Of a stretch of DNA of 64,000 nt, positions 50,415 to 62,000 are shown one piece after another. The stretch is taken from positions 62,001 through 126,000 of the forward strand of contig NOWV01000164.1 of NCBI GenBank assembly GCA_003344405.1, in the 5' to 3' direction. The translations under genes and the position numbers were made by a program. The notes under the pieces were generated by a model. It did no database searches. It saw nothing but the letters and a program-made list of their open reading frames with translations, and was not told the DNA's origin. Positions within the stretch are counted from its first letter, which is position 1. Each line of letters starts with the position of its first letter. Source of the stretch: Trichoplax sp. H2. Lineage: Eukaryota > Placozoa > Uniplacotomia > Trichoplacea.

Positions 50415-53400
50415 ATGGCTCATCAAAATAACTGCTTCTATGCTAAATCAAATCCATATTTTCCAGCCGACGCTGAAGTAACATCTAGGTAGGACAAATT
50501 TGATATATCGCTATATTATATAATTACTTTACAGTAGAATAAATATTGCAGTATACTTTAAAGATATGAATCTATCCTATAAGTATAATAGTTAGTTTTT
50601 TAAAGCAGTAAGATGTTACCATGAGTCTTTATAATATCTATTTCACATTACATATTTCAGTAAAGTTTGTGCGTAAATAAAACTTCGATGGTTACATTTT
50701 TCAAAAGAAGAAGATATTGTCATGAATCAAACTTAATATTTGTATTTTTTAAATTAGCGGGCAAAAGAATCTGAAAGATGCTTATAGCTACACTTTTCCA
50801 AGGCCAATAACTGTAAATAGCAATGTAATCATGTACGATAATAATCCAGGGCAACAGCAGTATAATCAATTATATCCATATGGTAATTGTCAGGGATTAG
50901 AAATAATTCCTAATCAATCAAATATCACGCTACCAGAAAGACAGGAAGAAGTACTTAATCAAAACGATTATATCGTAAGCTAACATGAATGAATAAAAAT
51001 TAAAATATTGCAGCAAATTCAACAACTATTGAAGATAAAAAATTGATTATATACCTCTTTTCGCCTGGACAGTTCCGTAGTTCGCCATTCAGGCTTATAA
51101 TAGTACAGTATATAGCGACAGTAACTACAATCAACATACTGATATTATTTATATTTGATAAATGCGTAATATTATATAAATGAATTCAATTTTAACACTG
51201 CCATTAGCCTCTTCTCCAAAGTTGCATCTCTACTGTCGCAAAGATAGATTTAACTATTACATTTGCTATCATATCAACGATCATACTGTAAATCATATCG
51301 TATCTTGGATTATGTAGACACCGCTTCCCTCTAATGATATCGAAGTCTCTACATCTAATCAGAACATGGGCCTCCATCAATATTATTATACTAAATCAGC
51401 AGAATCATATCAAGCTGATACTTTGTCTTATTCATGCTATAATAACCGTAATTATGGTAACGATGATGATGGCGAAGACGACGATGAAGATGATATGGAC
51501 GATAATAGTGGAGGAAATGAAGACGATGAAGATGACGATGATGATGATGACGAGGATGATGATAACGATAATGATAATGATCATAATAATGATAACGAAT
51601 TGATTCAATCAACTAGTTTGCTAGTTAACATGGATCAGCATAGTCCTATTGAGATGTCAGCGCTTGGCCAATCTTTCCGCTGTGATAAGTGCGGTTCGCC
51701 CTACGTTGTTGACCCAAATCGACGCGGTAATCGAAAGAAAAAATCCAAGCACATGGCATGTCCCAGGCGGAAGTTGGACCCGCAAACCAATAAAATATTA
51801 ACATTATGCAACGCCTGTGGTAAGCTTCTACTTTATCCTCCTATTTAGATAAGCATTTGTAATAAACATTAAAAATTTATTCTTAATGAATTACATCAAA
51901 ATGTACATCTTATATTACTATAAATTATAGTTTAGGTAGAAGTGAATTTCTCATTTGATTTAATGTAATAAGATACTAATGATTACTGCATCGAATGATG
52001 TGATATTACAGGTTTGGCGTTTAGTCGGAGTAAAAAAGCAAAACCGAATCCATCGCCACCATCATTAGAAATGAAATTAGAATATCTAAAAGAAGCTAAA
52101 CAATTTACTTCGCGCTTAATTGAGAAGTTTGGTGATCAAGATGGTACGTTTAGTAATTTAGTGTCATCATTTCAATGTTTCAACTCTTAATCCAACGATA
52201 GACAATATTACAGAATCTTTAAAATTACAAGTATCTTATAAGAAGCATAAGGTCTTAGATAAAATTTAAAATCATTTCTCATAAAATAGACTTAAATTTA
52301 GCAGACATTCACAGTAATCCTAAGTAAAATTTTATATTATAGCGGAAAGATTAAGTTGCCCCAACTTTAAAAAGCATGGATGTGGCTGTCTCCAAAAATA
52401 TATTACCGATCAAAGTCAAAATGAATCAGAAACTCGTGTACGCCAATTACTTCATTTAATTAAACAAGCTAAAATTTTACGCCAACAAAAGTGCTATGGT
52501 TTCCCAAACAGTAACGGGATCAATATCAATTCCACCAAATCAAAGATGTAAGACGACAAGACTAATTTGCTTTTTCATAACATAATAACATGACATGTAT
52601 AAAATAGGTACAAACATCTATTGCATGTCTGACTCGGGATAATTTGTGTACGTCTTCTTGAAAATTTAGTAAAGTCGGTCTTGGAAATGGACATCGAAAA
52701 TCTAAAGCATTTGAAGAATTTGTTTTAACCCAACGTAAAATTTTACGGGAAGAATACAATCTATGCGAACGAGCAACACAGAAAATCTTAATTTATTCCA
52801 ACAATTTCTTACATAAGAAATTAAAAACAGATCCTAACGTAAGCCAAAGCAATTAATATATCATTTATTATAAAGAATATTGTATTTTGAACATGACGAT
52901 AATTACTTTTTATCGATGTTTTTATCAGCAACGTTCAAGAATAACACGAAGGAAAGGAAAAGCTGCTTTAGGAAAATTAAAGCCCATTCAAGATTTAGCT
53001 AATGAAAATTGTTGCATTGACAACTGTATTAAGGTACTGGAAATTAATGGATTTTTCTCGTAAAGTATGATAATAATACCTATAGTACATAACAGTAACG
53101 AGCCTGATTTTATGAAAAATAAGAGATCGACTGAACTGAAAGATCTTATAAGGGACATGATCTTAATTCTGTTGTAGATTGCTAAAACTCATGCTAAATT
53201 ACTAGAAGAATGGCGAGAACGAGCAACGTCTGGACAAGAAGAAGCAAGACGCGTCTTAGCTGAAATGTTAACGCCAGCTGGAGGAAGTAGAACAAATTGC
53301 TATCGATTTATATCATGGATAACAGGTAAATGCCAATGCCTGTAGTTTAGTAATTTGTATTGGCCTAGTCATCAAGCGTCAATAACAAGTCAAAAAATCA

Positions 53401-54022
53401 ACACGGTAGCGTAAAATTTTCGAGTCTTCATCACTTATGATCTCTGTATTATTATTATTTAGGATGTAGCCATAGTACAATTAGTCGTGTAAACGAACAG
53501 ATGAAGAAAACTGGAGGTAGTCGGGAGCCTCCACAACACGGATTAAAACAGTGGTGGAGAAAACATGGCCAACCTAGAAAATCTTGTAAACCGCAAGAAA
53601 GATCAGAACAAATGGTGGACAAGACTACAAAATCAGTAAACTATTCACAATCATTTTACCAGCAAAACCTTTACTCGTCACCACCCATAACCAAAACAGA
53701 AAGTTTTTCATCATGTAGTCAACATCCACAAGCTATCGCTGACCCTAGCCAATTAGTGGATACATCTCAATACGAACAAGACAATCAAAAACTAATGGAA
53801 ATTAATTCACAATGGAATAGCTTTCGATCCCAACAGAATAATAACGTTAATTCTAGAAATCATTGTCATAATACGCAAGTTATGCCCAATATGACAACAA
53901 ATGCAGCTGTTTACAATATCCTTCCATCAGATCAGTACAATGACCAACAATTTACCCTTAACGATTCAACACAGTTGCTCCATTCTGCTACCGAAAATAA
54001 TAACCCCCAATACAGTTATTAG
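50415..54022 (+). CDS. Protein with expanded GATA-like zinc finger, nine exons
   Basis: Probably a nuclear DNA-binding protein. Exons: 50415-50488, 50758-50974, 51318-51819, 52012-52143, 52343-52547, 52670-52838, 52929-53033, 53178-53325 and 53463-54022 (stop). They sum to 703 residues with all phases matching and GT-AG introns; ATG at 50415 opens exon 1. Residues about 146-190 are a nearly pure Asp/Glu/Asn run. C219-DK-C222 and C261-NA-C264 (LCNACGLAFSRSKK) look like a GATA finger, but the loop between pairs is 38 residues, about twice the usual, and basic. Next come CPNFKKHGCGC (from 314), a helical region, and a conserved-looking block with NCCIDNC and NCYRFISWITGCSHSTISRV resembling a helix-turn-helix. 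The tail is Gln/Asn-rich. AATAAA lies at 54076. I do not recognise the whole family. Confidence 0.85.
51462..51600 (+). repeat. GAT/GAC trinucleotide tract within the zinc-finger gene
   Basis: An imperfect GAT/GAC/GAA repeat encodes the acidic run. It also opens long shadow frames on both strands. Confidence 0.9.
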
Positions 54023-54813
54023 AATGATTGCTTATATATATTCACTAATTCTATTTTACTAGTGTTAAAACAAGAAATAAACTGTTTACATTTCTTAAAT
54101 AGACTATTTGGTAATTGAATAATTCAAATCTCACTCATGGTACACACAGTGAAACTTGCGAGAATTATGAAATATGTGGGAGATACAATGTACTATCAAA
54201 AGTTTCCTACTGTAGTTATTATTCACTAACGGTTAGGACAATTAGGCATATACTACAACTATTGTAGTAATATCTTAATGATTTTTAACATCGGACAGTC
54301 ATATGCTATGAACGCTTTATTACAGGCTTATATCACGCGGACCAATTTATACATACGATATTTAACGAAATACCATGATCATGCATATTTAAAATGTAGC
54401 ATGTTCAACAATAATCAATACATGTATAAGATTATAATCGCACTGCGATAAAATAAAAATTTAGATCAATGAGAAGTAGTTCAAATTTCTTAAGTAGTAA
54501 ATAGACTGCCAATTTTAGCTTCTTTGGATGAAAATAAGTACCAAATACATTAGAAATAACAATTTGTATCTTTATAATAATAGCATCAAGTTGAATATCA
54601 AATATAAAATCGAACAAAGAATAAAGCTTTGAAAAGATATATAGCACGATAGTCAAAGTAGGTGTATCAATTTTTTCAATTAGGAGGAATATAATCCTAA
54701 GCATAAGATTCGATATCAAATCTGATAAACATGAGATATTTTGTAACAGGCTTTTTCACTCGTTTCGCATGCAGTACTCACATTTTACTCGAATCTATGT
54801 TATCTTCAATTAG
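54023..54813. other. Convergent 3' intergenic region
   Basis: Lies between the tail of the zinc-finger gene (polyadenylation signal AATAAA at 54076-54081) and the PIGK stop at 54814. A hydrophobic 95-codon minus-strand ORF (54432-54719) lies in the PIGK 3' flank and has no recognised domain. I treat it as AT-driven chance. Confidence 0.55.
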
Positions 54814-57811
54814 TTATAAAAATGTAGTCAATATACTGATCACCAGTAAAATAGATAAAGTCAAGAGAACATAGATAGCTGAAGCTATTTGCTTTGTTTC
54901 ATATGGATTATAAGATAGTGCCTATAGAATAAATTAAAACATCATAATCAAGATAGGGTAGGTATACTCAGCCATCTAAGAGTCTTTGTATATCCACATC
55001 TAATTTGAGCGTAATACTCGCATAGTATAGCGTATTAGTAATTTGAGTATTCGAATTTAAAACTTGATCTCTTTTCTTGCGCTATGATTAAAAGTAACTT
55101 ACTTCGATGAGCGGAAATTGAGTAGAATATTGTTGCCTTGCTTCGTAATGATCGTTCTGGGATGTTAATAAGATGTCCTGACTGAAAAGTAAACAAAAAG
55201 AATATCATTGTTCAGATAGTAACAGTATCTATCCAACGTCATTCTCATTACCTAAGTTCTTTACTCCTATCAACACTAACAGAAACATTTACAATTTCAA
55301 TGTTTCTAACACTTCCAAAGAAATCTGTAATGGGAACCTGCAAATTGACACCAAGAGTATAAAATGGTTTATATAATGACCGTTTTCGAAATAATCGTGG
55401 CATTAACTTTTGCTTATTTAAATTAATTTAACCTTAGTGAGATCTCTTTTATATAGATCAGTTCGTATCTTGGTGGTTGACATTACCAGAGATCTATCAA
55501 AGGACTGCAGCTTTTAAAGAAAACGTAAATTATTAGCTAAACAATTTTCAGCTATGTCTCAAACTCCCGGTAGCATCTATAAATGAGCTTGTGATACGTA
55601 CTAAATAATGCATTTTGTCTTTGCTGGTTGGTTTAACTCTTTCAAGATACGACAGCGTATAATATGTCCAACTATCAATTACGGCAACGCCAATTTCAGG
55701 ATCATGATGATGCTATATAATAAATGATCAATTAAATTTGTTATATCAAATTTTTTCATTCGTATGAGTTATATCAAGCTTAGATTAAAACAAAACAGTA
55801 ACAAGTACGCACGTTGAAAAGTTTACAGTTGATACTCATTAATATGCAGTAACTATAGTATAAAATGCCGTGGATAATATAATGAATTGAGCGATAGTAA
55901 AAAGGCATTACCGAGTGAGAGTCTTCTCCAACGTGACTACTGGCAACACCCAAGATGTTAGGTGAATAAAATTTTTCAAGCATAGATGCAGCTTGACAAG
56001 TATCGATAGCAAAAAAGATTTCATGATAGCTATATTGAGGATGCATGTAGAAATTTTTGAACTAATCAAAAAAAGTTAAACAGGGTAAAAACTCATCTAT
56101 CACCACATCTTATCTACCGTCGTTTTTGCCACATCTGTTCGAATGCGTTCGCTAATTCAACATCACTGATTTCTTCGGCATCTTGAAATTTTAAGAATCC
56201 ATTGCCTCCATGACCAGTCATATAAACTAATACATTACTACGTTCATCTGTTAGTAGCCTCTTCGATCTAGGTACACTATCAGGCAGTCGACCTTTAAGG
56301 ATAACGTTAAGAACATAGATAAGTACATTAATAAGGTAATTTATTTGCGGCTAAGAATACATGCAGCTAATTTAAAAATTTTATTATCGGTGTTGTTAAA
56401 AGTGTAGTAAAGCCATTTACCGGTTAAAACTCGAACTAAGTTCTCCACGGTGACCTAACGTACAGGATGAAAGATTGTATACTCAGCTTCGACTTGCTAT
56501 ATTAACGCAGATCTTGGTGAGTAAAAAATATTTGATAGGCTTACCTCATAGCCTCTATAATCAACCTCAATGTCGTCCCCATAAACGTTAATCTGTTGAT
56601 TGGCATTATTATATACAGTACCTACCCCGATAATGCAAATATACCTTTGTTACGATTATTTTCCTAACGTATAAATTCTTTAACAAATGTTCAATTTTGC
56701 GTCTAGTATATGCGTCTAATACTCGTATAGCATGAAATTCATACTAAAATTGGAAATGGTACATTACTTAACATTGGTAATAGTAAATATCAATTTTCAA
56801 GTATCTTGCACTTTTAAATATGTCTATTACATCCAATAATTTTTTTGAGATATGATCTAAGTCATTAATGTTTCATTTCTTACATATCTACTTGTACAAG
56901 CGCAACATTTAATAACATTTATAGAAAGTATAATATCGTGCTCAAGTCCAATTTAGCCAAGTAAAAATCCTGTTACAAGCTCTACATAATTTGCACCTGA
57001 CTTGGAGTTTCTAGGATCACAAGCAACATCATCAGCGAGCATGAGGATAATTTGGCTAATATATGAGAATAATTTAATAGAAAAAAGTTTAAATGCAATT
57101 AGTCGATACAAAATAAGCGCACAAAGTATTTATTAGGGTACAGTAGGGAAACACACTAGAATATGTTGAAAGATGTCCTTCCGTAGACGTAATTATACGA
57201 TAGTATGTACGAGTTTACACCAGTGCACAGGCAAATCAAGGTTGTAGTAAGACAAGATTTCTATCATCTAATCGATTTAAATTAGCTATACCTGATATTA
57301 TAATTCAGAAGTTAATTTACGTTGCATAAACAATAAGTTGATGACTGAGTAGTCAGCTAGAGTAAGAAAACATTAAAGAACTGTCGATTGCAATAGCTTT
57401 GCTAGACTGGAATTGTTCCTTGTATGTACTATGTGTTACATACCTATCTGGAATACCCAAACGTTTAACACTGCGATAGATGGATAATGTATTTGCAATA
57501 TGACGATAGTTAAACCAATAGCGCGAAGTACACACCTTGAAAATATGTAAGTACTGGTTAGAATGTGAATTTACGTTTAAGCTGAAAGTTTGATTTGTAG
57601 CAAGACAGCTGAAAGGTGAGCACTATCCATTCAATTTACGTCTTACCAAAACAGCCCAATTATTAGTATGTCCTCTTTTAAAGAATTGTTCTTGACTTTC
57701 TATAGCATAGGAGGACGTTATTAAGACTAAAGCGATGATAAAATACAACTTGAATAAGCGATAGCTGCATTTAGCAGCCATTTCATTCATTGGCTTGTTA
57801 GCAGTTGTCAT
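54814..57811 (-). CDS. PIGK: GPI-anchor transamidase catalytic subunit PIGK/GPI8
   Basis: Cysteine protease-fold (C13) subunit of the ER GPI transamidase, which cleaves the C-terminal signal of proteins and joins them to a GPI anchor. Twelve minus-strand exons: 57647-57811, 57444-57535, 56997-57055, 56545-56621, 56421-56454, 56118-56292, 55912-56029, 55602-55712, 55433-55510, 55252-55337, 55103-55181 and 54814-54921. They sum to 394 codons (393 residues), close to the human length, with all phases matching. A signal peptide (about residues 15-35) precedes HTNNWAVLV. Catalytic His170 lies in MTGHGGNGF and Cys212 in [16 protein letters not shown] and [11 protein letters not shown] are family landmarks. 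Exon 12 encodes the single C-terminal membrane helix. Head-to-head with XAB2. Confidence 0.96.
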
Positions 57812-57846
57812 GGATTAATTAATGAATAGCCTGAATAGGAGGAGAT

Positions 57847-58267
57847 ATCTTCCTATTTATTGTGGTTGAACGTGGTCCAATCCCTTCTCCACGATAAGAA
57901 AATGTTTTTACATTAAGAAATCTCTATCACGATTCCTTCTATTACTGTGTTGAATGTAGAAGAAGTGGCTTTTAATGATTAATTGGATAAAACTGAAAAT
58001 TGCCGAGGTCCAATTGGGTTTTCTTTTGCGAATTTCTTAGGCTCTGTGAGCCCGAATTGGAGCAGAAATCTTCCTATTTGTTGTTGTTGTTGAACGTGGT
58101 CCAATCCCTTCTCCACGATAAGCAAATGCTTTTACATTAAGAAATCTCTATCACGATTCCTTCTATTGCTGTACTGTATGTAGAAGAAGTGGTTTTTAAT
58201 GATTAATTGGATAAAACTGAAAATTGCCGAGGTCCAATTGGGTTTTCTTTTGCGAATTTCTTAGGCT
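57847..58267. repeat. Two-copy tandem repeat, about 200-bp unit
   Basis: Copies at 57847-58043 and 58068-58267 are nearly identical (ATCTTCCTATTT...AATTTCTTAGGCT), with a 24-base spacer and a few substitutions plus a small GTT expansion. The high identity implies a recent duplication. Confidence 0.95.
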
Positions 58268-58270
58268 AAG

Positions 58271-58304
58271 CCTGCATGAGCTGGCATGAGCTGGCATGAG
58301 CAGG
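58271..58304. repeat. Microsatellite-like CTGGCATGAG repeat
   Basis: GCATGAG-CTG units occur about three times in a row directly after the 200-bp repeat. Confidence 0.8.
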
Positions 58305-58393
58305 AACATTGAGCACCCACTGTACTGCACACTGAGTGTACCGTGTACAGAAGGATAGCAGTAGAATATCCATTGAAGGTGCAACTTACCATG

Positions 58394-58806
58394 TATTATA
58401 CTAAAGTGCAAAGTACTGTATTATACAGTAAATAATTAGTGTGACGATAGCACGCATGCTCTACCTTAGCACGTTGTCCGTCCGTCAGTATGGTACGATG
58501 TGGTAGAATACAGTATATCTATTATACTGAAGTGCAAAGTACTGTATTATACTGTACACTGTACTGTACAGTACAGTAAATAATCAGTGCCGATAGCACG
58601 CATGCTCTACCTTAGCATACTGTCCATCCGTCAGCACGGTACGATGTGGTAGAGTACTGTATGTACTGTATGTACAGTATTATACTGAAGTGCAAAGTAC
58701 TGTATTATACAGTAAATAATCAGTGTGCCGATAACACGCATGCTCTACCTTAGCATTCTGTCTGCCCGTCCGTGTGGTGCGATGTGCTACAGTACAATAC
58801 GATGTG
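58394..58806. repeat. Three-copy tandem repeat rich in TACTGTA palindromes
   Basis: Units begin near 58394, 58520 and 58678 with TATTATACT.AAGTGCAAAG and contain ACGCATGCTCTACCTTAGCA and ACGATGTG. Unit length varies (about 126 and 158) through expansion of TACTGTA/TACAGTA between them. Confidence 0.9.
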
Positions 58807-58950
58807 GTACAGGACAGTACAGTATTCAGTACACTAAAACACCCCTGAATGGGCTGTAGACAGGACGACTGCATGCTGGACAGTACTGAAGCAGAGGGGG
58901 AAAATGCGCTAATCAACTGGCTTGAAACTCTCATCTGCTCGCTTTTCCTC

Positions 58951-58972
58951 CATTGGCATTGGCATTGGCATC
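58951..58972. repeat. TTGGCA hexamer repeat
   Basis: TTGGCA occurs three times in tandem just upstream of the XAB2 start. Confidence 0.85.
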
Positions 58973-59050
58973 TTGAAAGAAAATTGATACATGAAATTGC
59001 AAAATTGATTCATAATGCCAGTGGTTGTACCGTCTTCTAAAGTCCAGGAC

Positions 59051-62000
59051 ATGGTCCTGGTAAGTGTATGATTTATTATTCAGAGGATGAGAGAGTGAAG
59101 AATAACTGTAGTGAGATGGTAGAAACGACAAGGGGAAAAAAGCTTTTGCTTGCCATGTTGGCTAAATAGCTCTTTCTGTATTGTTCGTTTTGCAGGAAGA
59201 ATCGGATATTGCTTTCGAAGAGGAAATTTTACGCAATCCTTATTCGGTGAAATTTTGGATGCGTTATATTGAACATAAAGCCAACTCACCTAAACAAGTC
59301 ATCAATTTAATACACGAACGGGCATTAAAAGAACTCCCTGGCAGGTTAGTACCACATCAGAATGCAATACTCTTGTTCTTGTTTTTCTTCTTGTCCATCC
59401 AGCTTCATACTCTACCTCCATGATGATCTTGGTCTACATGACGATGGAATAGTTTATTCATTTCTTGCCAGTGTGTATTTCTCATACTTGCTACTAAATG
59501 ACAATCTTATTTAAAAAAAAAACATTCTTTTTTCTCCTCTACGCGTCTCTTTAGCTATAAATTGTGGTATAATTATCTAAAATTAAGAAGGAAACAAATT
59601 CGAGGAAAGTATGTATCTTAAATGATAATTCATTCACCTTAATTATTCTTGCATAGATCGGATTAATTTATCCGCCAACATGCATTAATCTATACCTTCC
59701 ATGTTAGAAGGATCCAACTTTTTAAATTTTTACTTATATATATATATCATGCTCTATTATAACTTGTATTGGCTTAGATGCATCAATGATCCTGCATATC
59801 AAGATGTTAACAATACTTATGAACGAGCTCTCGTATTCATGCACAAGGTATGTATCGGTTCAATCGGCTACAATAAATTCCTATTTGCCTAATTTGTTTG
59901 TATCACCGCTTTATTATGCAACGATCAAAGTAGACAAATGTACTCTTTACTGTATTTAGTAATGAAATGAATAAATCAATTGAGTACTTCTTTCCATACG
60001 TTGTAATACAGATGCCTCGTCTATGGATCGATTACTGCCAATTCTTAGTAGATCAAAAATTTGTATCCAGAGCACGTCGCACCTTTGATCGAGCTTTGCA
60101 AGCTTTACCAATAACCCAACATCATCGGATATGGCCATTGTACCTAAAATTCGTTCGATCCAGTGGTATCCCAGAAACTTCTGTTCGAGTGTATCGACGC
60201 TATATCAAAGTTAGTATACACTGATTTTATTATCTATTTATTCGTGATCCGATAAAATCGTTATCTCACATTCAAACATGCTAATAATTAATAATTGCTA
60301 TCAGCTGTGTCCGGAAAATTCGGAAGAATTTATAGAATATTTACTATCGATTGATAGAATTGATGAAGCTGCTGGTAAACTTGCTGAATTAGTAAATAGT
60401 GTAAGTCGATACAGTCAGATAAAATTCAACAAGAGTAAATCTGTATTTAGAAATAACCGGATATGCAATTAATATTTTCTCTTCCATAGGAGAGTTTTGT
60501 ATCAAAAGAAGGCAAATCCAAGCATCAGGTTGATAAACTAATGAATAAATTTACATTTTATACTTAGTTTAAGCTTTTACTACACAACATTATTGACGTG
60601 ATACCTTCTAACTACTGTACTATAATTATGTTAGATGTGGCAAGAATTATGCACACTAATTTCTAAAAATCCAGATCAGGTAATCTGAATGAATGATATT
60701 CCAAATGATACAACCATAAAAATTGTCTAAAACTGAAAATTAAGTATTGGATAATTTATCTTTCTCTTACTAGATAAAATCCATTAAAGTAGATGCTATT
60801 ATTCGCGGTGGATTGAAAAGATTTTCCGATATGGTCGGTCAATTATGGAATTCCCTGGCCGATTTCTACATTAGAAGTGGACATTTTGAAAAAGCTCGAG
60901 ATGTTTATGAAGAAGCGATCCAAACTGTTAATACAGTTAGGGACTTTGGACAGGTGTCAACTAATTTTAACTGATCCTCCATAACCTTTGCCCTTTAATA
61001 ACATTCTAATACCGATCTGTCCATATCACATCTCAGGTATTTGATGCATACGCACAATTTGAGGAAGGTATGCTCAATGCAAAAATGGAAGCCACGGCTG
61101 AATTAGGACCCTCTACTGACGGTAAATTTACTTTTATCCTTTGTAATTGCTATGTAAATTTTAACTAAATATTATTTCATATTGATACTTCAGACGATAT
61201 TGATATCGAATTAAGACTGATGAGATATGAAGAGCTTATCGACAGGAGACCTATACTTCTCAACAGGTCCATCGTGACTACAAAATATGCTGCCTGCGGA
61301 GTTTTACATCGTTTTAATTTATGAATATTTTTTTCACGTTATAGCGTTTTATTACGGCAAAATCCTCATAATGTTCATGAATGGCACAAGAGAGTTCAGT
61401 TGTTCGAAGGAAGCCCTCAAGATGTAATTGTGTAAATAGATCAAAATTTTACGTATTAATAACTATACTCCTTACATTTTGATGCTACAATCGACAGGTA
61501 ATAAAGACATTTACAGCTGCTGTGCAAACGGTTAGTCCTACTGAGGCATCTGGTAAGCCACATACTTTATGGGTAGCTTTTGCTCGGTTTTACGAAGATA
61601 ATGATCAATTACCTGAGGTATTTCTTGAAATATTTATCATTATAATTTGATTGAGTATGGTTAATTAATATTCGTAGAGTTTAAATCATTATGCGAAATT
61701 AATTCTTACTACTCTCGATTTGGACCAAAAGGCACGTATTATTTTTCAAAAAGCAACAAAAGTTCCCTTCAAATATGTTGATGACTTAGCTGCCGTGTGG
61801 TGCGAATTTGCTGAAATGGAATTAAGGCATAAGTAAGTTTTAGGAGTTACGCAAACTTTTGATTTTATTTTTTTAAACTTTAGATCATGTATATAAAAAT
61901 AACTTCAATATGTCAATTACTTTTAGAAATTATGATAAAGCACTCGATGTATTACGTAAGGCAACTGCCGTACCTTCACGGCGTGCAGAGTACTTCGATG

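Larger units (their letters stand above)
57812..59050. promoter_or_regulatory. Shared head-to-head intergenic region of PIGK and XAB2
   Basis: 1.24 kb separates the two divergent start codons, so both promoters should lie here. It is occupied by a two-copy 200-bp tandem repeat (57847-58267) and a three-copy repeat rich in TACTGTA palindromes (58394-58806). No TATA box is clear. The promoter role follows from gene layout, not from a motif. Confidence 0.5.

Noticed and set aside
51334-51612. ORFs in other frames across the GAT/GAC tract
   Set aside because: Shadows of the acidic repeat; the chosen frame is fixed by splice phases and the zinc finger.
54432-54719. Hydrophobic 95-codon minus-strand ORF after PIGK
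   Set aside because: Ile/Leu/Phe-rich composition expected from AT-rich DNA; PIGK already ends with its membrane helix at 54814.
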